NCBI GenBank assembly: GCA_944989445.1
Contig: CALYLW010000016.1
Coordinates: 5,269,831 to 5,333,830 of the forward strand
Direction of reading: 5' to 3'
Length of the DNA stretch: 64,000 nt
From: Ampullaceana balthica
Lineage: Eukaryota; Mollusca; Gastropoda; Lymnaeidae
Under the pieces are notes generated by a model. That model made no database searches. It saw nothing but the letters and a program-made list of their open reading frames with translations, and had not been told where the DNA came from. The first letter of the stretch is position 1. Every line of letters begins with the position of its first letter. Below are positions 11,720 to 23,911 of this stretch, in pieces. The position numbers were made by a program, and so were the translations under genes.

Positions 11720-12603
11720 TTGGTGTCGAAGTGAAAAAGTGATTGCCATTAGGCATAAGTTCTAAGTGAACACAATACAAGAGATTTTAGAAAGGAGGTT
11801 TCGTGGAAATAACAAGTATTGGATATTCCAAAAAGGAAAGTATTCATTAAAAGAAGAAATATTAGCAGCTATCGTAGTTTGTGAAGATTTAAGTTCGTAA
11901 GAAGCTGTGAATAAAATTTTGTGGTTAAATGAAAATACAAGAATATTTCAAGATGGCGTCATAAACGCGCATGTTCACGGCGTGCAGTGTATACAACTAG
12001 GTCACCTAGTTTGTTCTACGTCACAGTCGACGACAGTACAAGTATACTACACAGTGCTAGAATCTGGGTCGTGTAGGCTTACTGAATGGTGACACACGGT
12101 GAACATATATAGGTCGTGACGTCAACAAGCTCAATGCTAGTTGATTCCAGGAAATATTTGTAAACATAACCTGGAACTTGGAAGGCTATGGACTATTAAT
12201 TATGAAGTGTGAATTATAAGTAAAGGAAGGAAATTTTTATCCATTCATTGTGTGAAGAGTTTGATAATTGCAATTTTGGATTAATGGAGTGAACTAAATT
12301 GTTAAAAACACTACTTGAAAATTGAAAATTTAACCAAGTGACTTTTATTCAAAACGATTGTACCATTTAATATGTTTTGTCAATCTGAGGGAGCGTATAT
12401 ATAAAGTATACTAAAGATCCCGTGTGAGGATTCTTTTGTTGTCTCATCTCGTCAAGACTAAATTGCATGGTTTAGACGTGTCACTTATTTGAACTTAACA
12501 TTTCGAACTCAAGATTTTTCATTTGGAAGACTTATAACTTTATCAATATATACCTAAATTCCTTACCAAATTGCTAGACTCATATTATTCAATCAAACAA
12601 AAC

Positions 12604-13346
12604 ATGGATCACTACAAGGAATTCACTGCAATAGCTAAAGAGATCGGATTAAAGGGAAAAGAAATGAGAGATTTCATTGAAGAAAAAGTACAAATAGCCA
12701 AAGAAGAAGAAAAGCTAAGAATAGCTGAAAAATAGAAAATCAAAGAATTGCTGAAAAAAAAGAAAAGCAAAGAATTGCTAAAGAAGAAGAAAAGCTAAGA
12801 ATAGCTGAAAAAATAGAAAATCAAAGAATTGCTGAAGACAAAGAAAAGCTAAGAAAAGCTGAACAGAAAGAAAAAATGGTTAAGAGACAAGACATATTTG
12901 CAGCAATACAAATTAAAAGTCAAGAAAAAAGGCAAGGTATGAGAAACCAGAATCTGCCAAACCAAGGCAACAGACAAACTATTTGTTGGTACTGTAACAA
13001 GCCAGGACATATGGCTAAGCAGTGTTACCACAATAAAGGAAAACCAAATAGGGTGTCACCTAATGACAGCTCTATCAGAAAGAAAATAGAAGAAAGATCA
13101 AGACAAGATCATTTTGAAAACAAAGGTAGACAAGCATGGAAAGAAAAATATAATCATAATTCCAGACATAGAGATTATAATCAAAGTAGACATCATGGAA
13201 TGAAAAATATAATCATAATTCCAGACATAGAGATTATGATCAAGATAGACAATTATGGAGAGAAAAATATAATCATAATTCCAGACATAGAGATTATGAT
13301 CAAGATAGACAATTATGGAGAGAAAGAAATAATCATAATTACATAA
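12604..13346 (+). pseudogene. gag-like gene with CCHC zinc knuckle
   Basis: Starts ATG, then MDHYKEFTAIAKEIGLKG and a Glu/Lys/Ala/Ile coiled coil. An early TAG (12733) comes from one missing A in a homopolymer, as a second copy of the same coil segment downstream shows six A's where this has five. Further on, CWYCNKPGHMAKQC (about 12.98-13.02 kb) is a CCHC knuckle that binds RNA during packaging. After it the frame enters 60-bp repeats and is lost near 13.19 kb by a one-base difference. Disabled. Confidence 0.75.
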
Positions 13347-13400
13347 ATAGAGATTATAATCAAAGCAGAAGATCATGGAGAGGCAAATACAATTTTGATT
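13140..13400 (+). repeat. 60-bp in-phase repeat between gag and KH region
   Basis: Three to four copies of a 60-bp unit (agacatagagattatgatca, then agatagacaattatggagag, then aaaaatataatcataattcc). In the frame of the downstream KH region the unit is rich in Asn, His, Arg, Tyr and Asp, resembling low-complexity RNA-binding tails. Confidence 0.8.
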
Positions 13401-13450
13401 ACAGAAAAAGAAATTATGATCAACCATGGAGAAAGAATGATAACCAAGTC

Positions 13451-13828
13451 ATGAATGATAGAAAAATAATAAAGTTAAATCGAGCACAGATAGAAACTAG
13501 TGACACTTTAGCCACAATAAAAAATCAAGTATATGATAAAAGAAATGAAGACCATAGTAGCAGAGAAAGAGATGGCACTTATGAATTTGAAACCATTTGT
13601 GTGAAATCATCTGAATTAGGAAGAACAATTGGTTGTGTATTAAGCAAAATCAAAGACTTTACAGATACAGACAATATTTTTCAGATAAAAGTTTCTGACA
13701 GTGACTCATCTGGTCCAAATTCTATTGAATTATCTGGAAACAAAAATGACATTTTAAAAGCTAAGCAACTTATTAAAAATGCTGGAATTGAAATTATGAA
13801 TGAACATAATCGAAGTCATGGTTGGTGA
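13451..13828 (+). pseudogene. KH-like RNA-binding domain inside LTR element
   Basis: The open frame (still open upstream through the repeats) includes VKSSELGRTIGCVLSKIKDF, about 30 residues and then ELSGNKNDILKAKQLI. This is the spacing of a KH domain (beta, helix, GXXG loop, helix, beta, beta, helix), closest in feel to the single KH of DDX43-type helicases. The GXXG loop is altered: the bases give GCVL, so RNA binding is probably impaired. It lies where protease and reverse transcriptase should be, in a different frame from gag. I infer capture of host coding sequence. Alternative: an unusual gag domain. Confidence 0.6.
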
Positions 13829-13922
13829 ATTATTGAACATTTAACAGTCTGAAGAAACATTCAAAACCCATCGATTTGAATTCATACTCGTCAACTGAAG
13901 AATGACTATTTTGAACTAGACT

Positions 13923-14027
13923 ATGCTATTAGCCGACTACAAATTTGACATTAAACCTGTGAAGGGAAAGGACAATGTGGTTGCAGACATATTAAGTAGA
14001 ATGACAATAAATAATGACATTCTGTGA
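13923..14027 (+). pseudogene. Ty3/gypsy RNase H tail
   Basis: Reads LADYKFDIKPVKGKDNVVAD followed by ILSRM and a stop. This is the conserved end of the RNase H domain in Ty3/gypsy pol. Everything upstream in pol is missing, so it marks the right border of a large internal deletion. Confidence 0.75.
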
Positions 14028-14215
14028 ATTCCTAAGTGATAAAACCAGAGACTGTATTAAAAAGACATTCTGTGAATTACTAAATGATAAAACCAGAGAC
14101 TGTATTAATATTAGTCTATGAATTCCTCAATGATAAAACCAGAGACTGTATTAAAAAGACATTCTGTGAATTCCTAAATGATAAAACCAGAGACTGTATT
14201 GATATTAATAATTGT
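14015..14215 (+). repeat. About 54-bp tandem repeat in LTR element
   Basis: Four imperfect units containing cattctgtgaattcctaa and ataaaaccagagactgtatt, directly after the RNase H relic. Non-coding. Confidence 0.8.
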
Positions 14216-14531
14216 ATTCATTGAACATTGGACAAGGAACAGTGTTTGAATTCCACTGGATTATTAGTTAATTTTAATAATATTGATTGTTAAAAAATAT
14301 TTTAATTACACAAAATTACAGATGTGTTAAAAAATTTCAGTTTCAATTTTTTTTCAGCACAGGTAGACTGTTGCAGTCCTACAGATTTTCTCTTATTGAT
14401 TTTATGTCCAGATGTTGTATGTAAGGCAATGAATGTTCATTGATGATAAATATTTGAATATAGATATAGATTAATTTGATTTTATTAAGACCAAAAATTT
14501 TGTATTTCATAAAAAAAAATTTTTGAAGGAG

Positions 14532-14764
14532 TAATAAATGCGGGAAGAAATGAGCATTCCTATTGGTTGAGAAAGTTGGGCGAAGAAGTTGTCAGTGGAG
14601 TGCCGTAGTGAAAGGACGGAATGTATGTGTGCCTCAAGATTTCCACGTTGTATAACCTCAAATAATATTTCTTGTACAAAGTATAAATATTAAAGTTGTT
14701 TTATTGAAACAAGTTCTTCAGTGGATTATTGTGCACAAGATTCTGTATTGTGAGAACGCCTACA
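14532..14764 (+). repeat. 3' LTR
   Basis: Starts taataaatgcgggaagaa, ends cgcctaca. Divergence from the 5' LTR is modest, so the insertion is not ancient. Confidence 0.85.
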
Positions 14765-14992
14765 TAAAGAGAAATATATATAATAGATACAAATGCATTG
14801 TATCAAAATTTCAGATCGATCGAATGTACTGTTATTAAATTATTGCAATTTTTTAGTTTATCTCTATATAAGCATCGGTATTATCAGACAGATTCAGTCT
14901 GTAAAATGTTTGTTGGGCAATGCGTATTATATTTGAACATAATCAATACTTCAAAAATCACCATAGCATACACTTAGACTAAAAAGAGTAAA

Positions 14993-15340
14993 ATAAATAA
15001 ATCTAAAAAAGGATTTTTACAACAACGTTTTTATAAGTGGACTAAAAAGAAGAAAATAATTTAAAACTTATAAGTTCAAGTACTTTAATTTAATATGACT
15101 AAAAACGTGGGGCGGGTGTTTGGTATAAAAATTAAAGATTTGTAATTTATAAGGCAAAAGAGAGATTTATAAGTGAGAGAATGAATGAACTGCATATGTT
15201 AGACCTCATAAGCGCCCATTCCACGTGTTTAGTCATATTAAATTAAAGTACTTGAAGTTATAAGTTTTTAATTATTTTCTTCTTTTTAGTCCACTTATAA
15301 AAACGTGGTTTTTAAAAATCCTTTTTTACCTGTATTTATT
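14993..15340. mobile_element. Foldback element FB2
   Basis: Arms at about 14993-15115 and 15211-15340: ttataagtggactaaaaaga versus tctttttagtccacttataa, and aagttcaagtactttaattt versus aattaaagtacttgaagtta. Loop under 100 bp. Same family as FB3 and FB4. Confidence 0.85.
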
Positions 15341-15677
15341 GTGTCTGTAATATATTAATATATTTATATATATATTTTTTTTTAAATAGAAAGTGTTGAG
15401 GAGGGGTGGTGATTGCAGCAGTTAATAAAATCGCTGACATTTTTTGTATCAATATAAACTTTGGAGCAGGAAACAATTGTTTGTTGTTTTTTTATTATTA
15501 TTTTTTTAATTTTGTTTTAAATTTACAAATGATTCCATGCAATTTATTAACAACTAAGAGACAGTGTCACAGACATGAAGGAAGGAGGGGGGGGTGGATC
15601 TCCCAGCGCTTACAATTAATTAATTAATGACAGTTTTACCGTAAACTACACGTTAAAGGTGCGCTATTTTTAAACAG

Positions 15678-15813
15678 AGATGCATGGCAGAGATCCAACA
15701 CTACGACAGGCTGTGTAGTGGTGGGGGAGTCGCCGTCCAAGACAAGTGTCGGCAGTGCTGTGAGACCAATGAATGTGTCAAGAATATCACAGACCTTATG
15801 CACCACGTCGTGG
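15678..15813 (+). CDS. Locus C LU1 C-terminal exon
   Basis: Acceptor taaacag, donor gtgg|gtgagt, phase 0 to 1 as in exon 4 of genes A and B. Encodes RCMAEIQHYDRLC and then DKCRQCCETNECV, with the same CxxCCxxxxC end. 136 bp against 139. Intact by itself. Confidence 0.82.
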
Positions 15814-16239
15814 GTGAGTCATAAGCGTGTGCTAGATTCCTTCGGTAAGAGGTATGGCTTTGATAAATATTTGTCTAATAGCTAGAAGATGCGTGGCAAA
15901 GTTGCACTATCAAAAGAAAACGAAATTTTAACAAATTTAAAGAATGTCCCACTGGACCAGGACTCAAGATTCTCCTGTCGTAGAACTGACCTGGTCAGCT
16001 ATTTTATGACGCGTCGTTAATTACGATACCGGTAATATTATGACGTGTAAAGCTCTACTCGGGGCTTTCTTTATACAAATATTTGGTCGGATTTGTAGAA
16101 TAAAAATTAATTTTAAATTGTAGGCATGTAATAGATTTTTTATTAATTAATTTTCTTTTAAGTTTCCTTTTTTTTTATTTAAACGCAATCTGGTGAATAT
16201 AATGTGTTAAAAGGTCCTCACGTTATTTCAACTCATTCC

Positions 16240-16610
16240 TAAGAGCTTCTCATCATCATCATCATCAGTCCCGTGACCGTTGTGGTCGTTGGGGGAGCGC
16301 ATGGACACATCAACAGATAACGATCTCCACATATGCCTATTTTGAGCGGCGGCCAATAAGTCATGGAATTTCATCCCTGTCCATTCCTTTATGTTGTCCA
16401 GCTAGCTTTTCCGTTGTCGACCTCTTCGCCAGCCCCCTTCTACAGTGCCTTGAAGGATAATTTTTGTCAGGGTATCATTTCGCAGTTACATGACCGAACC
16501 ATGCCATCTTACGTCTCTTAATTGTTGTTATGATGGTTTCTTGATAACCGCAATAGAGTTTATTCTGTCCAAGACATATTCATTGGTCTTGTGTTCTAAA
16601 TAGGAGATCT
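16240..16610 (-). mobile_element. LINE C-terminal relic
   Basis: On the minus strand it reads RDVRWHGSVM, then NDTLTKIILQGTVEGG, WLDNIKEWTGM-like and RSPNDHNGHGTDDD, ending in (atg)n. This is the tail of RTE/endonuclease-RT LINE proteins. Several stops. Confidence 0.65.
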
Positions 16611-16842
16611 GGAGAACTAAAAATTATAAAATCTTCTATAATAAATAAAAAAACTCACTGAAGATCAAGTCGTGGACTTAAAGAAATCTACGTGCAACTT
16701 TGGTTTTCAACTTTTGAGTAACAATACAATTAAATAAAACGTATTTTAAACACTACACTTTTCCTATAGTAGTAACGTTTAATTATCGAGTTGTAAACGA
16801 CAATATGACCAACATTTGAGCATGTCCTCTTTTGACCCACAG

Positions 16843-16910
16843 ATCCAGGCATGTTCTGTCCTGGTCACTGCTCTGTCAATGACACGGCCTCTTGTCTCCC
16901 GACTGGTGAC
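16843..16910 (+). pseudogene. Locus C LU2 first exon, left half (split by hAT)
   Basis: Acceptor acccacag; reads FCPGHCSVNDTASCLPTGD. It stops at the hAT target site ctggtgac. With the 18 bases at 24169-24186 it makes 86 bp, exactly the length and phase (1 to 0) of exon 5 in genes A and B. So this was an exon of the same family before the insertion. Confidence 0.88.
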
Positions 16911-17035
16911 CAGTGGCGTAGCTAGGGGGGTGCAGGGGGGGACATATGTCCCCGGGCGCCACGTTAGGGGGCGCCAAAATGAGTATTAAAATTAATTATT
17001 TAAATTTATTTTGATGTAAACTATAAATTTCAAAT

Positions 17036-17398
17036 ATGTTTGCAAGATTGAATTTTGGAGCTCCACAAATATCTTCGTTACAAACCAGTTTGGCAAGCAT
17101 GATTTTGGCGCCCCCATTGAGCATTAAGGGGCGCCATGTGGATTTTCAAACTAAAAAAGTAACCATTAAAGAATCATTTTTAGGTTTTGTTCAGATACAT
17201 TCCAAAGACGCAGCAAGCCTTGAAAGGGTTATCGTAGAGAAACTTGAATATGATAACATACCTCTAGCCGACTGTCGGTCACAATAGCATAACAATGATG
17301 ATGTAATGACTGGGCATATATCCGGTCTTCAACAGCGAATATGTGCCAGAAATCACAGAACATTGTTTGCAAACTGTGACAACCACAGCTTAAACTCA
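17036..17398 (+). pseudogene. hAT-A transposase copy 1, N-side fragment
   Basis: Reads DFQTKKVTIKESFLGFVQIH, KDAASLER, PLADCRSQ, then after a stop MTGHISGLQQRICARNHR and NCDNHSLN. This is the catalytic-region part of ZMYM1-type hAT transposases (DUF4371-like). Broken at the hAT-B insertion; the second copy at 22.56-22.80 kb shows the uninterrupted order. Confidence 0.75.
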
Positions 17399-17648
17399 GC
17401 TAAACATAGGGTTTGCCAGACGTCCGGCAGAAGGAGGACATGTCCTCCTTTTTAGCTCAATATTCTCCGTCCGGCAGGCAAAGCTAAAATCGTTTAAAAT
17501 CTCCGGCTATCTTACATTTTATATTATAATTTTTAAGTATCGTTGTTAAAACTATTACATCGTATGTTTATTTTAAATAAAAAAGATTATGTCTAATTTC
17601 AAAACTTAGAAATACTAGACAAGGACGAAAAATCTAGTTCTAGCTTAA

Positions 17649-20098
17649 CCCTCTATTACGCACTTTTAGGTTTTCATGGGAAAAAAATATTTGATTGGAT
17701 ATTATATGTCTATTGGACATATATAAACATAATATGGAAGAAAAATATACTATTTTTATAAAATTGTGATTTTATTGGTATGTGACCATATGGTAACAGT
17801 GCGTCTAAAAGGTAAAAAAAAAGTAAAACAGAATATATAGGAACATGACAACTATAATAATTTTAAAAGATGATGATTTAATTGTGAACACCAATAAGTG
17901 TAAACATTAATTTGATTACAATTACATTTTTATATGTTGAATATACTGCTCCAATAATTCATGAAAATAATAGTAAGGATAACAAAAATCATTATTTTAC
18001 AACATAAAAAAAAATAAAATAAAGGAAAATCTAATAATATTTTTTAATAAAATACCTTCATAAAGGCCAGTAAACATGTATACACCTACATACAAATCTA
18101 GTTTGAGTCTACTGAAACTGTTTGACTTTTGCGTCTTGAAAAGTTGAATATTACATCAGTACATGTTACTAATTTTTTCCCATTTCATTCTAAAAAAATT
18201 CCCTGCAATTTGATCTCTTGCATCTTTCTTTTTTGTAAATTGGCTCAGGAAAATGCCCAACATAGTCAGGTCTTACTGGTATTTGTTAAACAGCTGCAGT
18301 AGGATCTCTCATTTCTTTGGCTCTATGATGAGCACATTTTCTAAACCCTACTTTACCTTTTTTCATTAGGCATATTGCGATCTGTGTCTTGAAATCAAGT
18401 AGAGAAAGGATATTTGTTTGGTCCCAATCTGCATTACTACAGGCATTCCTATAGATCAGTCATGCCTAAACTACTGCCATATTCATAATATCCACTTGAA
18501 AACAATCATTGAGTGTTGTTTATTTCTTACTTGTAACATTGATAACTAGACGGAGCACAATGTTTCCAGAAGCTCCTATAACCAATTCTATTTTACACGG
18601 CAGAATTTTACAGAAGTATCATTCAAAGTTATGAATCACTCCAGTAATAGAACAACACACACATTTTTTAAACTGTTGGGGTTATATTGTTTTAGATATA
18701 TTTTTATTAGCCACCTTGTCATAACGAGTATCAATTCCCCAGTAACATCTGCTTTTGGCATTTGAACTATGATGCTCATCATAAATAAACTCCAGTAAAC
18801 TGCTCCAGTTCATTAGCATCCAAATATTGGTTCATATTTGTCTGAGCTCTGTAAATGTTTGATTGTATTACAAAATTATCCATTATTTATTCATCAATAA
18901 TTTCCCTAAAGTAGTCTATAGGATTTTGATGCTCTTTTGCAACAGCGATAAAACAAAACAAAAACAGGATCTTGAGGAAAGAATTCTGCTGCTAAGAAAA
19001 TTTCCATTTGATACTTTTGCCTGTGGTTGGACTGCAGTACCTAAAAATTACCAGGTGCTTCATTCATTTCCCTCTCAGAGACTGGTGTTGTTGAGTCTGA
19101 AAAGGACAAATTGAATTATTATTTTTTTAGTGTTTACGTCAACAATTGTATTGAATGATATTTAATTATTCTTTCAAAAGATATAAGACATAATATTTTA
19201 TTTTTAAAAATTATGTAAACTTACCTGAATCTCTGTTGTGCTCTGATTCTGGATTAAAAGTTTCATCTACGTCATCGTCATCTTCCTAAGATAGTTCATT
19301 ATCATCTGGGTCCTCAGGAATGGCACAAACATGTACATCTTTATTTTTTCCATGAAACCTTGATGGATACAAGACTTTGGTATTTGAATTCTTGAGAGGA
19401 AAAAAAACAAACAAATAGAAAATGTACAAAATATATATGTTGTATATCATTGATTATCATCCATATGTCTAATTCTATTTATAATTCTATTTATAAAAAA
19501 GAATTTTAAAATTATTTTTAATTTAACATTAAAGTTAAAGATTGTAAAACTTGTTAATTTTATAAAAGTATAAAAGGCTAACATAAATATTTGATATTTA
19601 TAAATATTCTATAAATAAAACACTATTTATATCGCTTATAAAATGTTAGCTTTAGTATGTTGTCATTTTCCAACAAGAAAAACCACCCCAAAAAAAAATA
19701 ACCACATAGACGCACTGTTACCAAATGGTCACATACCATTTTTTTCAAATTTTATCAAACGTTGATGACAAATATCAAAAATAAGCTTACATAATTATTG
19801 TATAAACATTAATGTTACCATTTAATATTTTTTTGAACAGAAACTTTCATTATGCGATAAAAAACGAACACTTGTACTTACTAGATTTGGTAGACACAAG
19901 TGTAGCCCACTGTGACCAAATAAAAGTTGCTCTTACAAAAATACGAAATGGTCTAAGTGAAGAGTTCTCCGGTATAAAAGTTCAAAACATGATAAAATAA
20001 AAGGGGAACCAGTCTGAAAAATTAAAAACTAATCCAGCATTAGTGAAATAATTATTATTTCGCTTTGTTACCAAATGGTCACATTGTGTAATAGAGGG
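17649..20098 (-). mobile_element. piggyBac element nested in hAT-B
   Basis: Flanked by TTAA at 17645-17648 and 20099-20102, with ends ccctctattacgca and tgtgtaatagaggg. Sub-terminal inverted motifs (catatggtaacagtgcgtc; gacgcactgttaccaaatgg) lie inside. TTAA target and CCC ends are diagnostic of piggyBac. Confidence 0.88.
18170..18930 (-). pseudogene. piggyBac transposase relic
   Basis: Minus-strand translation gives NPIDYFREIIDE, a stop, then NFVIQSNIYRAQTNMNQYL and ELEQFTGVYL, the N-terminal part of DDE_Tnp_1_7 transposases (DYF..I..E...N....SN.Y..Q), and nearer the other end QIAICLMKKGKVGFRKC. Many stops and a collapsed middle. Confidence 0.7.
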
Positions 20099-20280
20099 TT
20101 AAAATATATCGCAGTCATTGAAATGAAATGGAAGAAACTCCAGTATTGGAGGTTATGAGCCGTCTTCACACAACCTTGTAAGTTTTGAAAAATAGATTGG
20201 AGGAGACATTTATTTCACTGAAAGTCAAGGAGATGTTGAGAAGACTTAAGGAAAGTGGTCAAGAAGAAGATTTTGGCAGA

Positions 20281-20540
20281 TGTATGAAGCATGCATTAGT
20301 TACTTAGAAACGTGGTTGAAAACTGTTGATGAATTTCAATGCTTTAATTGGATGTACTTAAATAATATCATAGAATGTAAATTTGATGACCTTTTGGCGT
20401 GTATATTGTATTTGAACGAGAAGGGTATTGTAGATGATTTGCAATTGTTTGACCAATACGCAATCTTAAATCATTTGTACAAGACAAAAATGAACAGTTT
20501 TTTAAGACTCTTGCATGGAGAGTGGCAGCTATTACAATAA
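20281..20540 (+). pseudogene. hAT-B transposase fragment
   Basis: An 86-codon frame reads MYEACISYLETWLKTVDEF, then WMYLNNI and EKGIVDDLQLFDQYAIL. It resembles the middle of BED-type hAT transposases. No catalytic core is present. It is the only coding trace of hAT-B. Confidence 0.5.
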
Positions 20541-20673
20541 AATTGTACTGACTTTAAGTTTAATCCGGGACGACTCAAATGAAATATTTAAAATGTCCTC
20601 CTTTGTTGTCCTCCTTATTGTCTTATTATGCCCTCCTTTTGGTGTCCACGTATCTGGCAACCCTAGCTAAACA

Positions 20674-21793
20674 GGATCCTGCTGTTATCACGTTTTTTGG
20701 AACAGTTGAAAGTATATATTTGTTTTTATATCGTTCAACAACTCCTTGGGAAGAATTAAAAGAATTGTGCCAATCACAGTGAAGAGGGAGTCTAAAACAC
20801 GCTGGAGTGCACGGCCAGAAGCTGTTAAAGCTATTTATGAAGGACTATATGAACTAGTAGGGCTGTTGGAAAAATTATCAGAAGATGCATCTATGACGCC
20901 TGACAACAGAAGTGATGCAGAACTTTACTGGCAGGTATATTAAACTTAAACTTCCTAGTTCTTATACATTTCTGGAACATCATAATCATACTTGGGAAAA
21001 TTGATCTGTCCAGAAACGGTTGCAGGATACTACTATGAATTTCAAGGAGGCAGCATCTGATATTTAATCGCTGGTGCAAGAACTTGTCAACAGTCGTGAT
21101 TGTTTTAGCCTAGTTGCGATAGACAATGGAAAAACAAGATGCACAACTTGGGGAATCGAGGTTGACAGAAGGATTACACGACATCGGAGGATGCCTGGAG
21201 AATTAGCAAGAGATACATGACTTTCGGCAGAAGAAGAAATTGCACGTGTTATGAACTGCGTAATTGATAGACTCCAACAGGAGATATCAATATGGTTTTT
21301 GTCTAAAAATCTTAAACACCAAATTTTGATTTTTAATAAACGTCAAAACTCTTCTCGCTGAGACAAATGTCGATATAACACTTCGTCAAAATTGCTCAGA
21401 TTTTGGAAATTTCTACGACGCTGGCGTCAATGGCAACGAATTGTGCACAGAAATCGGAGACTACAAATACTGTTCAGTTCCCGGACTGAAGTTCTATCGG
21501 AAACTTATTTGGAGCTTCTTGATTTTATTGTTTCATATGGAAATGACGTATTTCCAAATATGTGCATTCCACTGCAAATACTTCTAACAATTGCTGTTTC
21601 AATTTCAAGCTGTGAGCGGTCCTTCAGCAAACTGAAGCTTATTTTGTCTTATTTACATGCTTCAATGGGACAAGATCGTCTTTGTGATCTTGCACTCCTT
21701 AGCATCGAAAGAGAAACACTTGAGAATATTAATTTTGACAATGTGATTGACGAGTTTGCGACTGTCAAATCAAGGAGAATCAATTTGTTGTAG
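20674..21793 (+). pseudogene. hAT-A transposase copy 1, C-side
   Basis: Reads FFGTVESIYLFLYRST, SKTRWSARPEAVKAIYEGL and, at the end, SISSCERSFSKLKLILSYL with LCDLALLSIE, the hAT dimerisation domain that ends these proteins. Several frameshifts. Right terminus follows at 22041. Confidence 0.75.
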
Positions 21794-22024
21794 ACTATGT
21801 CTATTCCAGTCATGTATAATTAGTAGAGTCTATATTTTTCTTCAAATAAATAGTTTACAATCGCATAGAGAATTATTAGTCTGTTTTCTACTTCATTAAA
21901 ATACCAGATACTTCGAAAAAGAACCGTACAATTTCAAAAAATTTCTTGGGGGCTCACTGAGCCCCCAAAATCTGTCGGTCGAGAAGGGGCGCAGAATTTG
22001 CGTCATGTCCCCGGGCGCAGATGA

Positions 22025-22041
22025 CCCTAGCTACGCCACTG
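22025..22041 (+). repeat. Internal hAT-A right end
   Basis: ccctagctacgccactg, identical to the outer right end. The next bases (ccaagaca) match no upstream flank, and no left end follows. It marks the junction between the two fused copies. Confidence 0.85.
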
Positions 22042-22339
22042 CCAAGACACGAAAAAGGAGTGGCTTAAGGCTTACATAATGGTTAATTCGCGTCCCTTTG
22101 CTGCATGCTCTGACTCTTTTTAAAAAGAAAAATCTTACTTCCCTAATTCCACTGTGGAGGGAGTAAATCGGGGAGGGAGGGGGTAAGGTCTCTCCTCTCA
22201 CGGGCTTTGTCGGTATGTCAAAGCAAGTTGGATTCCTTTTATATGAAACATCAGACACCGCCTCTATTTCCTGTCTCTCTGTGATCAAACATGATCAGTA
22301 TGATCCACTGTTAGAAAAAAAAACATGCCCAAGAAAATC

Positions 22340-23911
22340 CAGGTTCACTATCTTATTTATCACCAGAAATCCAAACTGAATTTATTCACCTACTTTCATC
22401 GACTGTAAGGAATCAGCTATTGAGTGAAATCAGAAAAGACAAGTACTACGGTATATTACTTGACTCAACACCCGATCTAAGACACCGGGAACAGCTTTCT
22501 CAAGTCATCAGATTTGTGGGTGTGGATTTTCAAACTAAAAAAGAAACCTTCAAATAATCATTTTTAGATTTTATCCAGATACATCAAAGACGCAGCAAGC
22601 CTTGAAAGAGTTATCGTAAAGAAACTGGAATCTAAGAACATACCACTAGCCGACAATCGGTCACAATGTTATGACAATGCTGCTGTAATGACTTGGCATA
22701 TATCCGGCCTTCAACACCGAATAAGTGCCAGAAATCACAGAGCATTGTTCATCAACTGTGACAACCACAGCTTAAACCTAACTGGAGTATACTCAGCTAA
22801 ACAGGATCCAATGGTTAACAGGTTTTTTGGAACTGTTGAAAGTATAAATTTTTGTATTCTCTCGTTCAACAACTCGTTGGGAAGAATTAAAAAGAGTTGT
22901 GCCAATCACAATGAAGAGGAAGTCTAAAACACGTTGGAGTGCACGATCAGAAGCTGTTAAGGCAGTTTATGAAGAACTAGTTGAACTGGTAGGGCTGTTG
23001 GAAAAATTATCAGAACATACAAATATGACGCGTGACACCAGAAGTGATGCAGAAACTTTACTGGCAGGTATATTAAACTTCAAATTCCTAGTTTTATTAA
23101 ATTTCTGGAACATCATACTTGGGAAAATTGATCGAGTCCAGAAACGGTTGCAAAATCCTACTGAGAATTTCAAGGAAGCAACAACTTATCTTGAATCGCT
23201 TGAGCAAGAAATTTTCAACATTCGTGATAATTTGAGACAGGTTGCGGTAGACAATGGAAAAGAAGATTCACAACTTGGGGAATCGAGGTTGACAGAAGGA
23301 TTAGACGGCATAGGAGGATGCCCGGAGAATTAACAAGAGCTGCAGGACTTTCTGCAGAAGAAGAAATTGCACGTGATATCAACAGCGTAATTGATAGACT
23401 CCAACAGGAGATATCAATACGGTTTTTACGTCTAAAAAATCTAAACAACAAATTTGGATTTTTACTAGACATCAAAACTCTTCTTGCTGAGACAAAAGTC
23501 GATACACTTCGTTAAAATTGCTTAAATTTTGCAAATTTATACGACACTGACGTCAATGGTCACGAATTGTGCACAGAAATCGGACTGCAAAATGCTGCTC
23601 AGTACCCGGACTGAAGTTCTATCGGAAACTCCTTTGGATTTTCTTGGATTTATTGTTTCGTATGAAGATGACGTATTTCTGAATCTGCGCATTTCAATTC
23701 AAATACTTCTAAAAATTGCTGTTTCAACTGAAAGCTGTGAGCGGTCCTTCATGAAAAACTGAAGCTTATTTTGTCTTATTTACGTGCTTTAATGGGACAA
23801 GATCTTCTGAGTGATTCTGCACTCCTTAGCATCGAAAGAGAAACACTTGAGAATATTAATTTTGACAACGTGATTGACGAGTTTCAAATCAAGGAGAATC
23901 ATTTTTTGTAG
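22340..23911 (+). pseudogene. hAT-A transposase copy 2
   Basis: Starts further upstream than copy 1: YLSPEIQTEFIHLLSSTVRN, KYYGILLDSTPDLRHREQLS, then the same order as copy 1 through DNHSLNLTGVYSAKQDPM, SKTRWSARSEAVKAVYEEL and STESCERSF. At least four frameshifts or stops. It supplies the region missing from copy 1 and the empty site for hAT-B. Confidence 0.75.

Larger units (their letters stand above)
11480..14764 (+). mobile_element. LTR retrotransposon, Ty3/gypsy-like, pol deleted, with KH-like insert
   Basis: Two direct LTRs (240 and 233 bp, closely similar) flank an internal region. After the 5' LTR, tggtgtcgaagtg looks like a tRNA primer-binding site; gaaggag before the 3' LTR is a short purine tract. 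The internal part keeps a gag with a CCHC knuckle and the last residues of an RNase H ending in ADILSRM, typical of Ty3/gypsy. Protease, reverse transcriptase core and integrase are gone. In their place lies a Tyr/Asn/Arg-rich repeat and a KH-like domain. A stop and frameshifts make it defective. Confidence 0.8.
17407..20665 (+). mobile_element. hAT-B element nested in hAT-A
   Basis: Starts tagggtttgccaga and ends tctggcaacccta, near-perfect inverted ends. It is flanked by gctaaaca on both sides (17399-17406, 20666-20673). The second hAT-A copy has the empty site (cagctaaacaggatcc, about 22.79 kb). About 0.8 kb without the piggyBac it contains. Confidence 0.9.
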
